Positions 49,659-56,990 of a stretch of DNA of 64,000 bases are shown in pieces (the stretch's first letter is position 1; each line of letters begins with the position of its first letter). A program made the position numbers and the translations under genes. The notes below the pieces were generated by a model. It saw nothing but the letters and a program-made list of their open reading frames with translations, searched no databases and was not told the DNA's origin. The stretch lies in the IMG/VR virus record IMGVR_UViG_3300042555_002918, positions 1 to 64,000 of that record; one strand, given 5' to 3'. Origin of the DNA: a virus.

Positions 49659-49693
49659 GGTAATGCTCTAGCCTTGCCCAGTTTTCGTATCGT
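49659..49693 (+). promoter_or_regulatory. GGTAATGCTC-N19-TATCGT promoter, +1 two bases before ATG
   Basis: Box 49659-49668, -10 49688-49693, +1 at 49700; ATG begins at 49702. No ribosome binding site. Confidence 0.78.
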
Positions 49694-49701
49694 TTATCGA
49701 T

Positions 49702-50697
49702 ATGAAAGACCAAATCCTGATTGGCGATGCCTTAGAGATCTTAAAGACCCTACCAGACGGCATCATTAACACCTGTGTTACGTCTCCACCTTATTTTGGC
49801 CTCCGGGACTATGGCGTTGATGGTCAAATAGGATTGGAGCAAGGCCCAGAGCAGTTCATTCAAAAATTGGTAGAGGTGTTTCGTGAGGTCCGTCGTGTTC
49901 TAAGGGACGATGGGACACTGTGGGTCAACATCGGGGATAGTTATGCAACGATGCAGCGCAGTGGAAAAAAAGAATCTCCAGGGGTTGGAGCCAAACAAGC
50001 GATGCCTCCCATTAGAACAAAAATTAGGTGGGGGAAGGGTGGCGGTACAAATTTCTGGTGGCGTATTCCAACTGAAAAGTACGGGGATTTAAAACCCAAA
50101 GACCTCATAGGAATCCCTTGGATGCTTGCCTTTGCGCTTCGTGCGGATGGCTGGCACTTAAGGCAAGACACCATCTGGCATAAGCCAAACTCAATGCCTG
50201 AGAGTGTTAAAGACCGCTGCACCAAGGCGCATGAGTACATATTTCTACTAAGCAAATCTCCAAAGTATTACTTTGATAGCGAAGCTATACAAGAGCCGTC
50301 CGTTTCCACTCATCCTTCAGGTAATGGGTTTAAGAGAGAATGTCGGCTTTCGTACAAAGATAAAAATGGCGCAAGAGGAAATGATCAGCCATGGCAAGTA
50401 AAGCCTACTCGTAATCGCCGCTCGGTGTGGAGCGTAAATACAAAACCTTTCAAGGAGGCACATTTTGCAACATTTCCGGAGAAGCTAGTAGAGCCTTGTA
50501 TTCTAGCAGGCTCCCCGAAGGGTGGCTTGGTGCTTGATCCCTTTTTTGGGGCGGGGACTACGGGACTTGTAGCAAAGAAGCTTGGGCGAAATTACCTCGG
50601 TGTAGAGATCAATCCAAAGTACGCACAAATTGCAAGTGAGAGAATTGACAAATGGTTAATCTCAAACGTCTTGCCGGTAGATCACATTTTTGAATGA
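49702..50697 (+). CDS. DNA methyltransferase (N4-cytosine or N6-adenine, beta class)
   Basis: The 331-residue enzyme has catalytic motif IV TSPPYFGLRDYG (27-38) near the N-terminus and the S-adenosylmethionine motif DPFFGAGTTG (about 277-286) near the C-terminus, the beta-class order. TSPPY suggests N4-cytosine methylation but N6-adenine cannot be excluded. No restriction gene is adjacent, so it probably protects phage DNA. The gene is flanked by 19-bp direct repeats. Confidence 0.93.
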   Translation: MKDQILIGDALEILKTLPDGIINTCVTSPPYFGLRDYGVDGQIGLEQGPEQFIQKLVEVFREVRRVLRDDGTLWVNIGDSYATMQRSGKKESPGVGAKQAMPPIRTKIRWGKGGGTNFWWRIPTEKYGDLKPKDLIGIPWMLAFALRADGWHLRQDTIWHKPNSMPESVKDRCTKAHEYIFLLSKSPKYYFDSEAIQEPSVSTHPSGNGFKRECRLSYKDKNGARGNDQPWQVKPTRNRRSVWSVNTKPFKEAHFATFPEKLVEPCILAGSPKGGLVLDPFFGAGTTGLVAKKLGRNYLGVEINPKYAQIASERIDKWLISNVLPVDHIFE

Positions 50698-50740
50698 TAA
50701 CTCATTGGACAGCGGGGCGAGCCCATCGAGCACTGGTCGC

Positions 50741-50759
50741 GGAATGTAGAAAAGGTCAA
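50741..50759. repeat. 19-bp direct repeat, right copy, flanking the methyltransferase
   Basis: Exact copy of 49621-49639, 1120 bp away; the segment between contains only the methyltransferase gene and its promoter. Confidence 0.85.
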
Positions 50760-50795
50760 GTTTGTCGAAGGATTAGGGACTTTCGTATCTACCCT

Positions 50796-51116
50796 TTAAG
50801 GCTTGATTGCTTGTGCGTGGGGCAATACTCGATTTTGATGGCGGGTGATTTTAGCCGCACCTATTCGGTGGTGAAACCTGATAGCGGCCAATGCCTCGTC
50901 TTCTGTGTCGTAACTCCCTTTATGAACACTAATGTCATCATCTGTCACGGAAGAGTGAAATTTGCCGTTTAACTGAGTGTATGAACCAAGAAGTTTCCCT
51001 TTAGTCTCAACATCCACTGAGCTACCCCTATGAACAAGGTCCATAGGAGTCTTTTGCTCAATGAGATGAGCATCAATCTCTTCCGTGATAATGTCTTGTT
51101 CGGTCTTCTTGCTCAT
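50796..51116 (-). CDS. Small internal protein with EQDIITE tag, 106 aa
   Basis: Starts MSKKTEQDIITEEIDAHLIE. The body (GSYDTEDEALAAIRFHHRIG) resembles the N-terminal module of the product at 48012. Function unknown; capsid packaging inferred. Confidence 0.72.
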   Translation of the reverse strand: MSKKTEQDIITEEIDAHLIEQKTPMDLVHRGSSVDVETKGKLLGSYTQLNGKFHSSVTDDDISVHKGSYDTEDEALAAIRFHHRIGAAKITRHQNRVLPHAQAIKP

Positions 51117-51124
51117 AGAGAGTC

Positions 51125-51132
51125 TATTTATA
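51125..51132 (-). promoter_or_regulatory. Late promoter TATAAATA, 8 nt before ATG 51116
   Basis: Perfect consensus; no ribosome binding site between it and the ATG. Confidence 0.8.
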
Positions 51133-51200
51133 GAGAGTGAGAAGGAGCGGTGTTAAGCAGTTACATGGGCTTATGCCCCTAGAAAGTGCTTCGGGGTGAG

Positions 51201-51225
51201 GGTATAATTATGGTATAATTATGGT
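51201..51225 (+). promoter_or_regulatory. Tandem -10 repeat upstream of the BrnT-like gene
   Basis: GGTATAATTAT occurs twice in tandem (51201-51211, 51212-51222 region), giving two perfect TATAAT hexamers just before ATG 51226. Confidence 0.55.
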
Positions 51226-51402
51226 ATGGCGTTTGAGTTCGACCCCGCTGCTGTCATTTATGGCGAGGAGAGATTCCTCCCTATTGGTAAGGTCGGACCG
51301 TTTTACTGGACAGATGTTATCACTTACCGTTTCGGTAAGGTGAGATTTATATCGGTTAGGAGATCACGTGACACAGAGAAAAAGCTCCACCAAAGCACTT
51401 AA
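51226..51402 (+). pseudogene. brnT: Shortened BrnT-like toxin
   Basis: The 58-residue frame begins AFEFDPAAVI, skips the central part of BrnT, and continues YGEERFLPIGKV and KVRFISVRRSRDTEKK, which match the C-terminal half of BrnT (E-R-x-x-x-I-G, then RFIS-x-RR). About 30 residues normally between these parts (KHGVSFEEA region) are missing, so ribonuclease activity is doubtful. It overlaps the antitoxin start by 35 nt, as in brnTA operons. Confidence 0.65.
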
Positions 51403-51634
51403 GCCCATTACGGCAAAAGAGTTTGATGAAAAGTTTGACGCCGGAGAGGACGTCTCGGAACACATTCAGTGGGACAAGGCCGTTCGGCATGAGCCAAACA
51501 AGGTAAGACGGGTCAACATCGATTTCCCTGAGTGGATGATTAGAGAGCTTGACGTAAAGGCGGATCGTCTTGGGATCGCCAGACAGTCACTTGTAAAGAT
51601 GTGGGTAGCTGAGAAGTTAAAGGCGGAGAAGTGA
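51368..51634 (+). CDS. brnA: BrnA-family antitoxin
   Basis: The 88-residue protein has the BrnA layout: PITAKEFDEKFDAGEDVSEHI followed by a CopG-like RHH (RRVNIDFPEWMIRELDVKADRLGIARQSLVKMWVAEKL). Translation starts at GTG with AGGAG upstream. BrnA binds BrnT and represses the operon. With a damaged toxin partner it may neutralise host BrnT. Confidence 0.85.
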   Translation: MTQRKSSTKALKPITAKEFDEKFDAGEDVSEHIQWDKAVRHEPNKVRRVNIDFPEWMIRELDVKADRLGIARQSLVKMWVAEKLKAEK

Positions 51635-51644
51635 GCCTTGTAAA

Positions 51645-52238
51645 CTAATCCCTTCTAGCTGCCGCTCGAACTGCCCAGTGTGGGTCCTTAGCAGCTTTTT
51701 CTAAGTGTGATGGTTTGGCGCTTGGATTCTCTGCCGCTCCCATACGGACCATGTAGTCATTATCTGAGAGAGCCTTCTCAATGTGGTGGTCTTTAGCAAC
51801 AGGGTTCTTTGCCGCAGCGTGTCTTACTACCCAATCCTCATCGGAAAGTCCTTTTTCAATGTGGTGGTCTTGAGCCTTTGGGTGACGGGCTGCCATGAAG
51901 CGTCGCTCTGAATCGTGGTCACCGATTGCACGGTCTAAATCGATCTCAAACCCGTGGTTATCAACCTTAGTTGAAATGGATTCGGCGATGATATCTTGTT
52001 CGGTCTTTTTCCCCTCTAAGAGCTTAGCTATCTCTTGGTCGGTATGCCCGGATTGTTTCAAAGACTTTACCGCGTGCTCCCTTCCTTTATGTCGGGCGAT
52101 GAGCTTTGCTGCTTCAGACTTTGACATGCCACCAAGGAGCGATGCTCCGGCGTCACTCATTTTGAGTGTTGATGCTGCAATTTTTAACTGATGCTTAACT
52201 GCATCTTCAGTAAGCGATAGTGTGGTCTTTTTGGACAT
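51645..52238 (-). CDS. Internal protein with mid-chain tag and HEAT-like repeats
   Basis: The 197-residue protein has an N-terminal helical segment with a helix-turn-helix-like pattern (KSLKQSGHTDQEIAKLLEG), then KKTEQDIIAESI at about residue 76, then three to four repeats (HHIEKALSDNDYMVRMGAAENP) related to those at 38955 and 58850. The tag inside the chain suggests cleavage into two products. Last gene of a four-gene late operon. Confidence 0.7.
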   Translation of the reverse strand: MSKKTTLSLTEDAVKHQLKIAASTLKMSDAGASLLGGMSKSEAAKLIARHKGREHAVKSLKQSGHTDQEIAKLLEGKKTEQDIIAESISTKVDNHGFEIDLDRAIGDHDSERRFMAARHPKAQDHHIEKGLSDEDWVVRHAAAKNPVAKDHHIEKALSDNDYMVRMGAAENPSAKPSHLEKAAKDPHWAVRAAARRD

Positions 52239-52241
52239 ACC

Positions 52242-52484
52242 CTATTCCTTTTCGCGCTCTACTTTATGCTCAGGTACTTTTATAGACTCGTATTCACCGA
52301 CGTCCACAACGTAGAAGGGGCTTCCGTGGCGGTAGCCTTGGTCATATCGGACAACTTTGCCTGATGTCATTTTGCCCTTATGCGGCACTCTCACCTTGGT
52401 TCCTTCTGGGTGACCACGTAAAGCCTCTCCAAGGTAGGTCTCAATTGACTCAGCAATAAGGTCCTGTTCTGACTTTTTGGACAT
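52242..52484 (-). CDS. Small internal protein with EQDLIAE tag, 80 aa
   Basis: Start at MSKKSEQDLIAESIETYL by comparison with its neighbours. The body (TKVRVPHKGKMTSGKVVRYD, FYVVDVGEYESIKVPEHKV) looks like a small SH3-like beta barrel. Function unknown. Confidence 0.7.
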   Translation of the reverse strand: MSKKSEQDLIAESIETYLGEALRGHPEGTKVRVPHKGKMTSGKVVRYDQGYRHGSPFYVVDVGEYESIKVPEHKVEREKE

Positions 52485-52524
52485 AGTGAGCCCTTTCATT
52501 GGGGGATGATTCTTAAATTACTTG

Positions 52525-53232
52525 CTACTTAGTCTCATCGTCCAGAAAGTCAGAGAAGTGACCCCAACCGTCCTTTTTAAGAAGACCTCTTTCGTAGGCC
52601 GCTTTTCTAAGTCCGCTCTGTACCCGTTGAGATGCCCAGTGGGTTTTATGAGCTTTGCCTGCTGGTCCGCTACTTTCTCGGTACGCGCTTCGCTGCTCTT
52701 CAGACCATTCACCTGGGTGTGCAGGAAGGTCTCTCGTTCTTGTCTGATGCGCCGCAATCAATTCCTGATATTTCTTCTCGGACCTTTGATGAATGTCATC
52801 AACGCGCTTTACTCTCTGCTTAAGCTCCTCGGGGCTAATCTTCATGCCATGCTTATATGCAAGCTGCTCAGGAGCCCACGCTTTCTTAGCCCTGGCCTTG
52901 TCGTCAGAGATAGCCTCACTCACACCGCCGTATCGTAAGGCTGCATGTTTGGCCTTTATCCCCTCCAACTCGGCCTTCTCCTCAGCGGCCCTATCTGCCA
53001 TGAGCACCGTCTGGAGATCGTGGTGACGCCCAAACTTGCTAGCGTTCTTTTCAAATCCTGCCTTGTCGCCCTTAGCCTTTGCGGCCTCGGCGGCCTTGTC
53101 GCTCTTTGCGATGCTTTTATCCGCTTTTTGAATAATGCGATTTATCTTGGCGAGCTTTGAGTCACCAATCTTTTCCTGAAGGTCAGAGTCGATAGCTTCA
53201 GCGATTAACTCTTGTTCGGTTTTCTTGGTCAT
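52525..53232 (-). CDS. Internal protein with EQELIAE tag, 235 aa
   Basis: Starts TKKTEQELIAEAIDSDLQEK and shares its first 110 residues with the middle of the product at 48012, ending in YGGVSEAIS. The remainder is helical and charged. No enzymatic motif found. Confidence 0.72.
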   Translation of the reverse strand: MTKKTEQELIAEAIDSDLQEKIGDSKLAKINRIIQKADKSIAKSDKAAEAAKAKGDKAGFEKNASKFGRHHDLQTVLMADRAAEEKAELEGIKAKHAALRYGGVSEAISDDKARAKKAWAPEQLAYKHGMKISPEELKQRVKRVDDIHQRSEKKYQELIAAHQTRTRDLPAHPGEWSEEQRSAYRESSGPAGKAHKTHWASQRVQSGLRKAAYERGLLKKDGWGHFSDFLDDETK

Positions 53233-53244
53233 AATTATCTCAAA

Positions 53245-54033
53245 TTAAAACCCGCCATTGTTGTCCCAGTCATCCTTTGCACTGTGCATCCCGTGAGCAA
53301 ACGCTCGAAGGCGCGAGGAAAGGTGTTTGTAGTGCTCCTTTTTGGCAGGGTCAGATTCTTTTGATGATCGCTCTTGGTAGGTATCAGAGTGGCTGTTGAG
53401 CTTGTCGATGTAGCGGGTGTGATGGAAGTCATCACCTTTGGACTGTTTGAGCATCTTCTTTCCAAACTCATACCCTAAGTCCATAGGGCGGCTAACGCGC
53501 TTAGAGAACCCTTCAGGCTCACCTGTAATGTGCCCAAGTTTTCCAGGGAGCTTATGCTTTGCTGCGTAGTCTCTGACTTTACCGTAGACGTTTACGGCCT
53601 TGGCCACATTAGCGTCTTTTTGGTCTTCAAGGTCGTCAAACTCTTTATGGCTAATGTAGGGGTCATCCTTTTGAGCTTGGGTGAGGTCTCGGTTCTTATC
53701 CTGGAGGTCAAGGTACGCCTTTGTAAAGACGCGCTCTGCCTTCTTGGCTTTGTCGTCAGAGATAGCCTCTTTGAGACTCTTTTTAATTTCAATGGTGGGC
53801 TTTTTGTCCTCTCCACCGCGCATAAAAGGCTCTTTGGTCCGATGCTTCCAATCAAAATCAAGTTGCTTCAGGCGTTTCTTTGCATCCTCTTCGGAGGAAT
53901 GTGAGCTTTCAAGCTTCCCGTCTATGAACACTTGATGAACCTCTCTAGCTTCGGCGATTAGTTCACGCACGAGGGAGGTCTCAGTGAGGTCGATGGCTTC
54001 CGCGATTAACTCTTGTTCGGTTTTCTTGCTCAT
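53245..54033 (-). CDS. Internal protein with duplicated LIAEA tag, 262 aa
   Basis: Starts SKKTEQELIAEAIDLTETSL and repeats VRELIAEAREV at about residue 22, so two I-x-E sites are close together. A further LKEAISDDKAKKAE near residue 88 resembles a site in the neighbouring protein. The rest is helical and charged. First gene of the four-gene operon; function unknown. Confidence 0.72.
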   Translation of the reverse strand: MSKKTEQELIAEAIDLTETSLVRELIAEAREVHQVFIDGKLESSHSSEEDAKKRLKQLDFDWKHRTKEPFMRGGEDKKPTIEIKKSLKEAISDDKAKKAERVFTKAYLDLQDKNRDLTQAQKDDPYISHKEFDDLEDQKDANVAKAVNVYGKVRDYAAKHKLPGKLGHITGEPEGFSKRVSRPMDLGYEFGKKMLKQSKGDDFHHTRYIDKLNSHSDTYQERSSKESDPAKKEHYKHLSSRLRAFAHGMHSAKDDWDNNGGF

Positions 54034-54040
54034 AGAGGTC

Positions 54041-54048
54041 TATTTATA
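54041..54048 (-). promoter_or_regulatory. Late promoter TATAAATA, 7 nt before ATG 54033
   Basis: Perfect consensus, drives the four-gene operon down to 51645. Confidence 0.82.
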
Positions 54049-54078
54049 GAGAGTTACAAGGTGCTATCTCGATTTGAC

Positions 54079-54351
54079 CTACTCATCAGTAGGCCCCTCT
54101 GGCATCTCCATCCAATGAGTCACGGTGTTTCCGTAGATAAGCCCTGACCACGCAGCTTGATAGGGATTCCAATAGAGAGCTTCCATGTATTTAATCTGCC
54201 CGTTGGTCACGTGAACCAAGTACTGTGAATAGGTTGATGGGAGATGATCCTTGACGTTTACCCATTTGGGCGTTGCCGCAATGTACCCGGCCAAAAAGTA
54301 CACATTGGGATCAGGTGGTGATATGGACTCAACAGGCGGCGTTTCACTCAT
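54079..54351 (-). CDS. DUF551-like protein, 90 aa
   Basis: Start at MSETPPVESI, after the previous gene's stop. The pattern PKWVNVKDHLPSTYSQYLVHV and VTHWMEMPEGP is that of DUF551 (WI-x-V-x-x-x-LP ... THWMPLPEPP). Function unknown. Confidence 0.7.
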   Translation of the reverse strand: MSETPPVESISPPDPNVYFLAGYIAATPKWVNVKDHLPSTYSQYLVHVTNGQIKYMEALYWNPYQAAWSGLIYGNTVTHWMEMPEGPTDE

Positions 54352-54389
54352 GGTCACTACTCTAGTTAAGACAAGGCACTGAGTAACAT

Positions 54390-54683
54390 TCACCTTTGAC
54401 CAAAAGGAGCCTTAGGCAGCACAGTCCAATACACGGGCGCTTGAGTCCTCACCTCATAGGAGAACTCATTAAGTGTGCCTGATATCACCCCTAACGATGG
54501 AATAGACCACAGTACATCCCTTTCAGGTTCCGGGGTCTCCTCTCTAAGACTCACCCACTCGGGAGCTCGTCCCATTTGGTACCCCAACGCAAAGCACTGG
54601 TGGCAGTCGGTCCATTCATGGGGAGAAAGGTCATAGACATTCTCTAGGGTCTCACGCGCAAGGTCTTTAATGCTCTTTTTCAT
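54390..54683 (-). CDS. DUF551-like protein, 97 aa
   Basis: AGGGGA decides the start at MKKSIKDLAR. The pattern PEWVSLREETPEPERDVLW and APVYWTVLPKAP follows DUF551. Adjacent and related to the gene at 54079. Confidence 0.65.
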   Translation of the reverse strand: MKKSIKDLARETLENVYDLSPHEWTDCHQCFALGYQMGRAPEWVSLREETPEPERDVLWSIPSLGVISGTLNEFSYEVRTQAPVYWTVLPKAPFGQR

Positions 54684-54949
54684 ATCCATTCCCCTATCCA
54701 ATTCTATCCACAAAAGTGTTGAAAACTTTGATTAGCCGAGACCGTACATGGTAAGCTCTCCCCTACAACATTCCCCTATGGGAATACTTCGTATGGGTAG
54801 AAGGCTTCATGTCACCTCGTCTTAAGAGGAACTTGGAATTTGTTTGACGTTTTCCAGATTTCGTAAATCAGAGGATCTTGGATTTTGGCGCTGGAGGCTA
54901 AAGTTTTGTTTGAAAGGTGACGATGTAAGAGAGGACGTGTTTGTCTGGC

Positions 54950-55279
54950 TTACTTCCCTTTAAGGCGCGCCGCGTCTCGGTCCGCTCGAATCTCACTCTT
55001 AAACTTCTTGGTGAAGGACTGATTGAAAGTCTGGAGGCGCTTAAAGGCGATATCAAAGTTCTGCTTGTGAGCTTTGAAGTCGGGCGAGTTTCTTACATGG
55101 TCAGGGGTGAGTCCGTTCTCTAACTTTGGGAACTTCGACAGTTCAGCTTTATGTCGAGAGACGTCCGCCTCAAGTGAATCTCTCGCCTGCTTCGCCCGTG
55201 CGTAGAGGTCATCTTGGCTTTCTGTCACGAATGACCTAATAGCCTCTGCGATAATCTCCCTGGCATCTTTTTTGCTCAT
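54950..55279 (-). CDS. Small internal protein with REIIAE tag, 109 aa
   Basis: Starts MSKKDAREIIAEAIRSFVTES; the remainder is a helical coiled-coil-like chain (ARAKQARDSLEADVSRHKAEL). Function unknown. Confidence 0.72.
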   Translation of the reverse strand: MSKKDAREIIAEAIRSFVTESQDDLYARAKQARDSLEADVSRHKAELSKFPKLENGLTPDHVRNSPDFKAHKQNFDIAFKRLQTFNQSFTKKFKSEIRADRDAARLKGK

Positions 55280-55285
55280 GCCATC

Positions 55286-55293
55286 TATTTAGA
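55286..55293 (-). promoter_or_regulatory. Late promoter TCTAAATA, 6 nt before ATG 55279
   Basis: One mismatch to consensus; near-leaderless spacing. Confidence 0.68.
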
Positions 55294-55399
55294 GTGGGCG
55301 AATGAGATAATCGCCTAGGGCGCGAATAGGCTCCTTTAAATCCACAACGGGGAGGGGTAGCAATCTTTCAAACACACCGTCAGTCCGGATCTAGCCTTC

Positions 55400-55412
55400 G
55401 TCCGCCTTCAAA
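55400..55412 (-). promoter_or_regulatory. TTTGAAGGCGGAC box, minus strand
   Basis: Perfect copy in the 285-nt gap 55280-55564. No convincing -10 at the usual distance; on the plus strand TATAAT at 55498-55503 may serve the gene at 55565. Confidence 0.45.
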
Positions 55413-55564
55413 CAACCAGCGTTCTATTCAATCGCTCACCATCCGCAAAGGGCGATTTTGAGACTATGAAAAATTACGAGAAGTAGAGTAAGTAGCTTAT
55501 AATACTCGGAAACTAGGCGGCCAAGGCCCTAATTTCATTCACCTTTCTTTGATATCGAGAACAT

Positions 55565-55882
55565 GTGCCCCGTGGTAATTCTCACAAAGTAACTCTTTGG
55601 GAAGGTTTTACGTGTGACGATACCTTTTATGGCATGAGGTTACCTCTTCCCCCATCTGATAAGGCACTTGTCCATGAAGCTTTAGGTCCACAGGGCTCTC
55701 TGGCGTCTCATATCACACATTCACAGTGGCTCACCGCGTATCTCTTATGTGACGGGCTCGGGCGTATCGATTTGAAAACTGCACTTGAAGCAGACTTTGA
55801 TTGGACCCATGTCAGGGACTCTTCCCCTAAAGGATTAAAGAGAGATGCTAGCTACCTTCGTTCTCTGAGTGGAAAGGATTAA
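55565..55882 (+). CDS. Hypothetical protein, 105 aa
   Basis: GTG start; TATAAT lies about 60 nt upstream. A helical sequence without recognised family. It overlaps the 3' end of the convergent gene by 35 nt, so coding is moderately supported. Confidence 0.55.
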   Translation: MPRGNSHKVTLWEGFTCDDTFYGMRLPLPPSDKALVHEALGPQGSLASHITHSQWLTAYLLCDGLGRIDLKTALEADFDWTHVRDSSPKGLKRDASYLRSLSGKD

Positions 55883-56309
55883 GCCTTAACACTGGTGGTT
55901 CATAGTGAGAGGTTTCAAGTCCAAGGATAGCTCTTACCTCCTCTATCGTTTGAGCCTTAGCTATTTGTTCTAGGAGATGTTTTAACTGTTTAATCTCTTC
56001 CGCCTTTGAAATCTTTCTCTCTAAGCTTGGTGTGGTTGGGTCAGCTTCCCAAACATAGGCAATCTTTCCCGTGACTCGACATGGACGCTTTGCAGTGGGC
56101 TTTATGAGCCCGTCCTCTTCAAGGGCTGAGAAGCGACACCGAAGCATGAGATATGACCCCGTTGTGCGTTCATAGTGAGCCTCTATTTCCCTCTGTGTGG
56201 ATGGACCTAACTCTTTTAAGAGCTTGTACACGATCCCTTTTTGAGTCTGGAGGAACCCGTTTGATACAAGGTCCTCGTAGGCTTCGTTGCTTGTGTCTTT
56301 TCGTCCCAT
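55848..56309 (-). CDS. Winged-helix DNA-binding protein, 153 aa
   Basis: Residues 20-95 form a predicted winged helix (QKGIVYKLLKELGPSTQREIEAHYERTTGSYLMLRCRFSALEEDGLIKPTAKRPCRVTGKIAYVWEA), with the wing at the end. The C-terminus is a charged helix. Likely a regulator. The promoter predicts +1 one base before the ATG. Confidence 0.75.
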   Translation of the reverse strand: MGRKDTSNEAYEDLVSNGFLQTQKGIVYKLLKELGPSTQREIEAHYERTTGSYLMLRCRFSALEEDGLIKPTAKRPCRVTGKIAYVWEADPTTPSLERKISKAEEIKQLKHLLEQIAKAQTIEEVRAILGLETSHYEPPVLRLNPFHSENEGS

Positions 56310-56316
56310 GCCCCTT

Positions 56317-56351
56317 ACCTTAAGGAGTTAGGGGATCGCCCGAGCATTACC
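56317..56351 (-). promoter_or_regulatory. GGTAATGCTC-N19-TAAGGT promoter, +1 one base before ATG
   Basis: Box 56351-56342, -10 56322-56317, +1 at 56310; ATG begins at 56309. Confidence 0.75.
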
Positions 56352-56362
56352 TTTTAAAAGCG

Positions 56363-56375
56363 TTTGAAGGCGGAC
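56363..56375 (+). promoter_or_regulatory. TTTGAAGGCGGAC box
   Basis: Perfect copy 29 nt before ATG 56392. GATACC lies at 56385-56390, 16 nt after TTTGAA and just before the ATG. Confidence 0.45.
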
Positions 56376-56391
56376 TAGGGGACATGATACC

Positions 56392-56592
56392 ATGGGGGAT
56401 ATGAGAGCTAGTGTCGCTTTTGAAAAGCTAAGGGCAGAGGAGCCAAGGGCCAATTACCGAAAGCTCTTTGGGACCATTGTTCTCTTTACGGTCCTTGTCG
56501 TAGTAGCGATTACCCTAAAGCTCTTTACCCATGTGCTTGATAGGGCTCTTGGGTTAGACAAAAAGGGTAAGGGGTTATTCAATCCCTTTTGA
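56392..56592 (+). CDS. Single-span membrane protein, 66 aa
   Basis: A charged N-terminus is followed by a hydrophobic segment LFGTIVLFTVLVVVAITLKL (about 25-44) and a basic tail. Possible lysis or membrane-modifying protein. An ATG at 56401 is an alternative start. Confidence 0.6.
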   Translation: MGDMRASVAFEKLRAEEPRANYRKLFGTIVLFTVLVVVAITLKLFTHVLDRALGLDKKGKGLFNPF

Positions 56593-56901
56593 TTGAGCCA
56601 GAGCTTTCCATCTCTCTTTAAACCGTGCCTGCCGCTCAATTATTGCGGTTATCTCTTCCCGTGTCTTAGTGGTATGGAGAGGGGTTAAGAGGAACTGAAG
56701 CCTTATTTCATCTTTTAAATGGGCAAGAGATGCTGTCTCGATATGGGACTCATTCTTCTCGCACTCCTGCAGGGCATCAAAGAGCTGCTTAGTCTTTTCC
56801 TCATAGACCGTATAGAGCGCATAGCGAAGGAAGCTCTTTTGAGAGTTTGAGAACCCTTCGGTTATCGTATCAAGCATCTCGTTAAAGAATGTTTCAAACA
56901 T
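56575..56901 (-). CDS. Hypothetical protein, 108 aa
   Basis: Helical protein (FSNSQKSFLRYALYTVYEEKTKQLFDALQECE). No recognised family. Overlaps the end of the convergent gene by 18 nt. Confidence 0.65.
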   Translation of the reverse strand: MFETFFNEMLDTITEGFSNSQKSFLRYALYTVYEEKTKQLFDALQECEKNESHIETASLAHLKDEIRLQFLLTPLHTTKTREEITAIIERQARFKERWKALAQSKGIE

Positions 56902-56990
56902 GTTTCACACATATTTCGTTGCCTAGTTCTATTTAGGTTTAGGGAGTAGTCCAAACAAACGCTGTGGCGTCTGACCTTGTAAGAGGTCAA

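Noticed and set aside
49702-50697. Complete restriction-modification system
   Set aside because: No endonuclease gene is adjacent; neighbours are small late genes.
50694-50972. Plus-strand frame after the methyltransferase
   Set aside because: It overlaps antisense a tagged late gene with its own perfect late promoter and shows no protein-like pattern.
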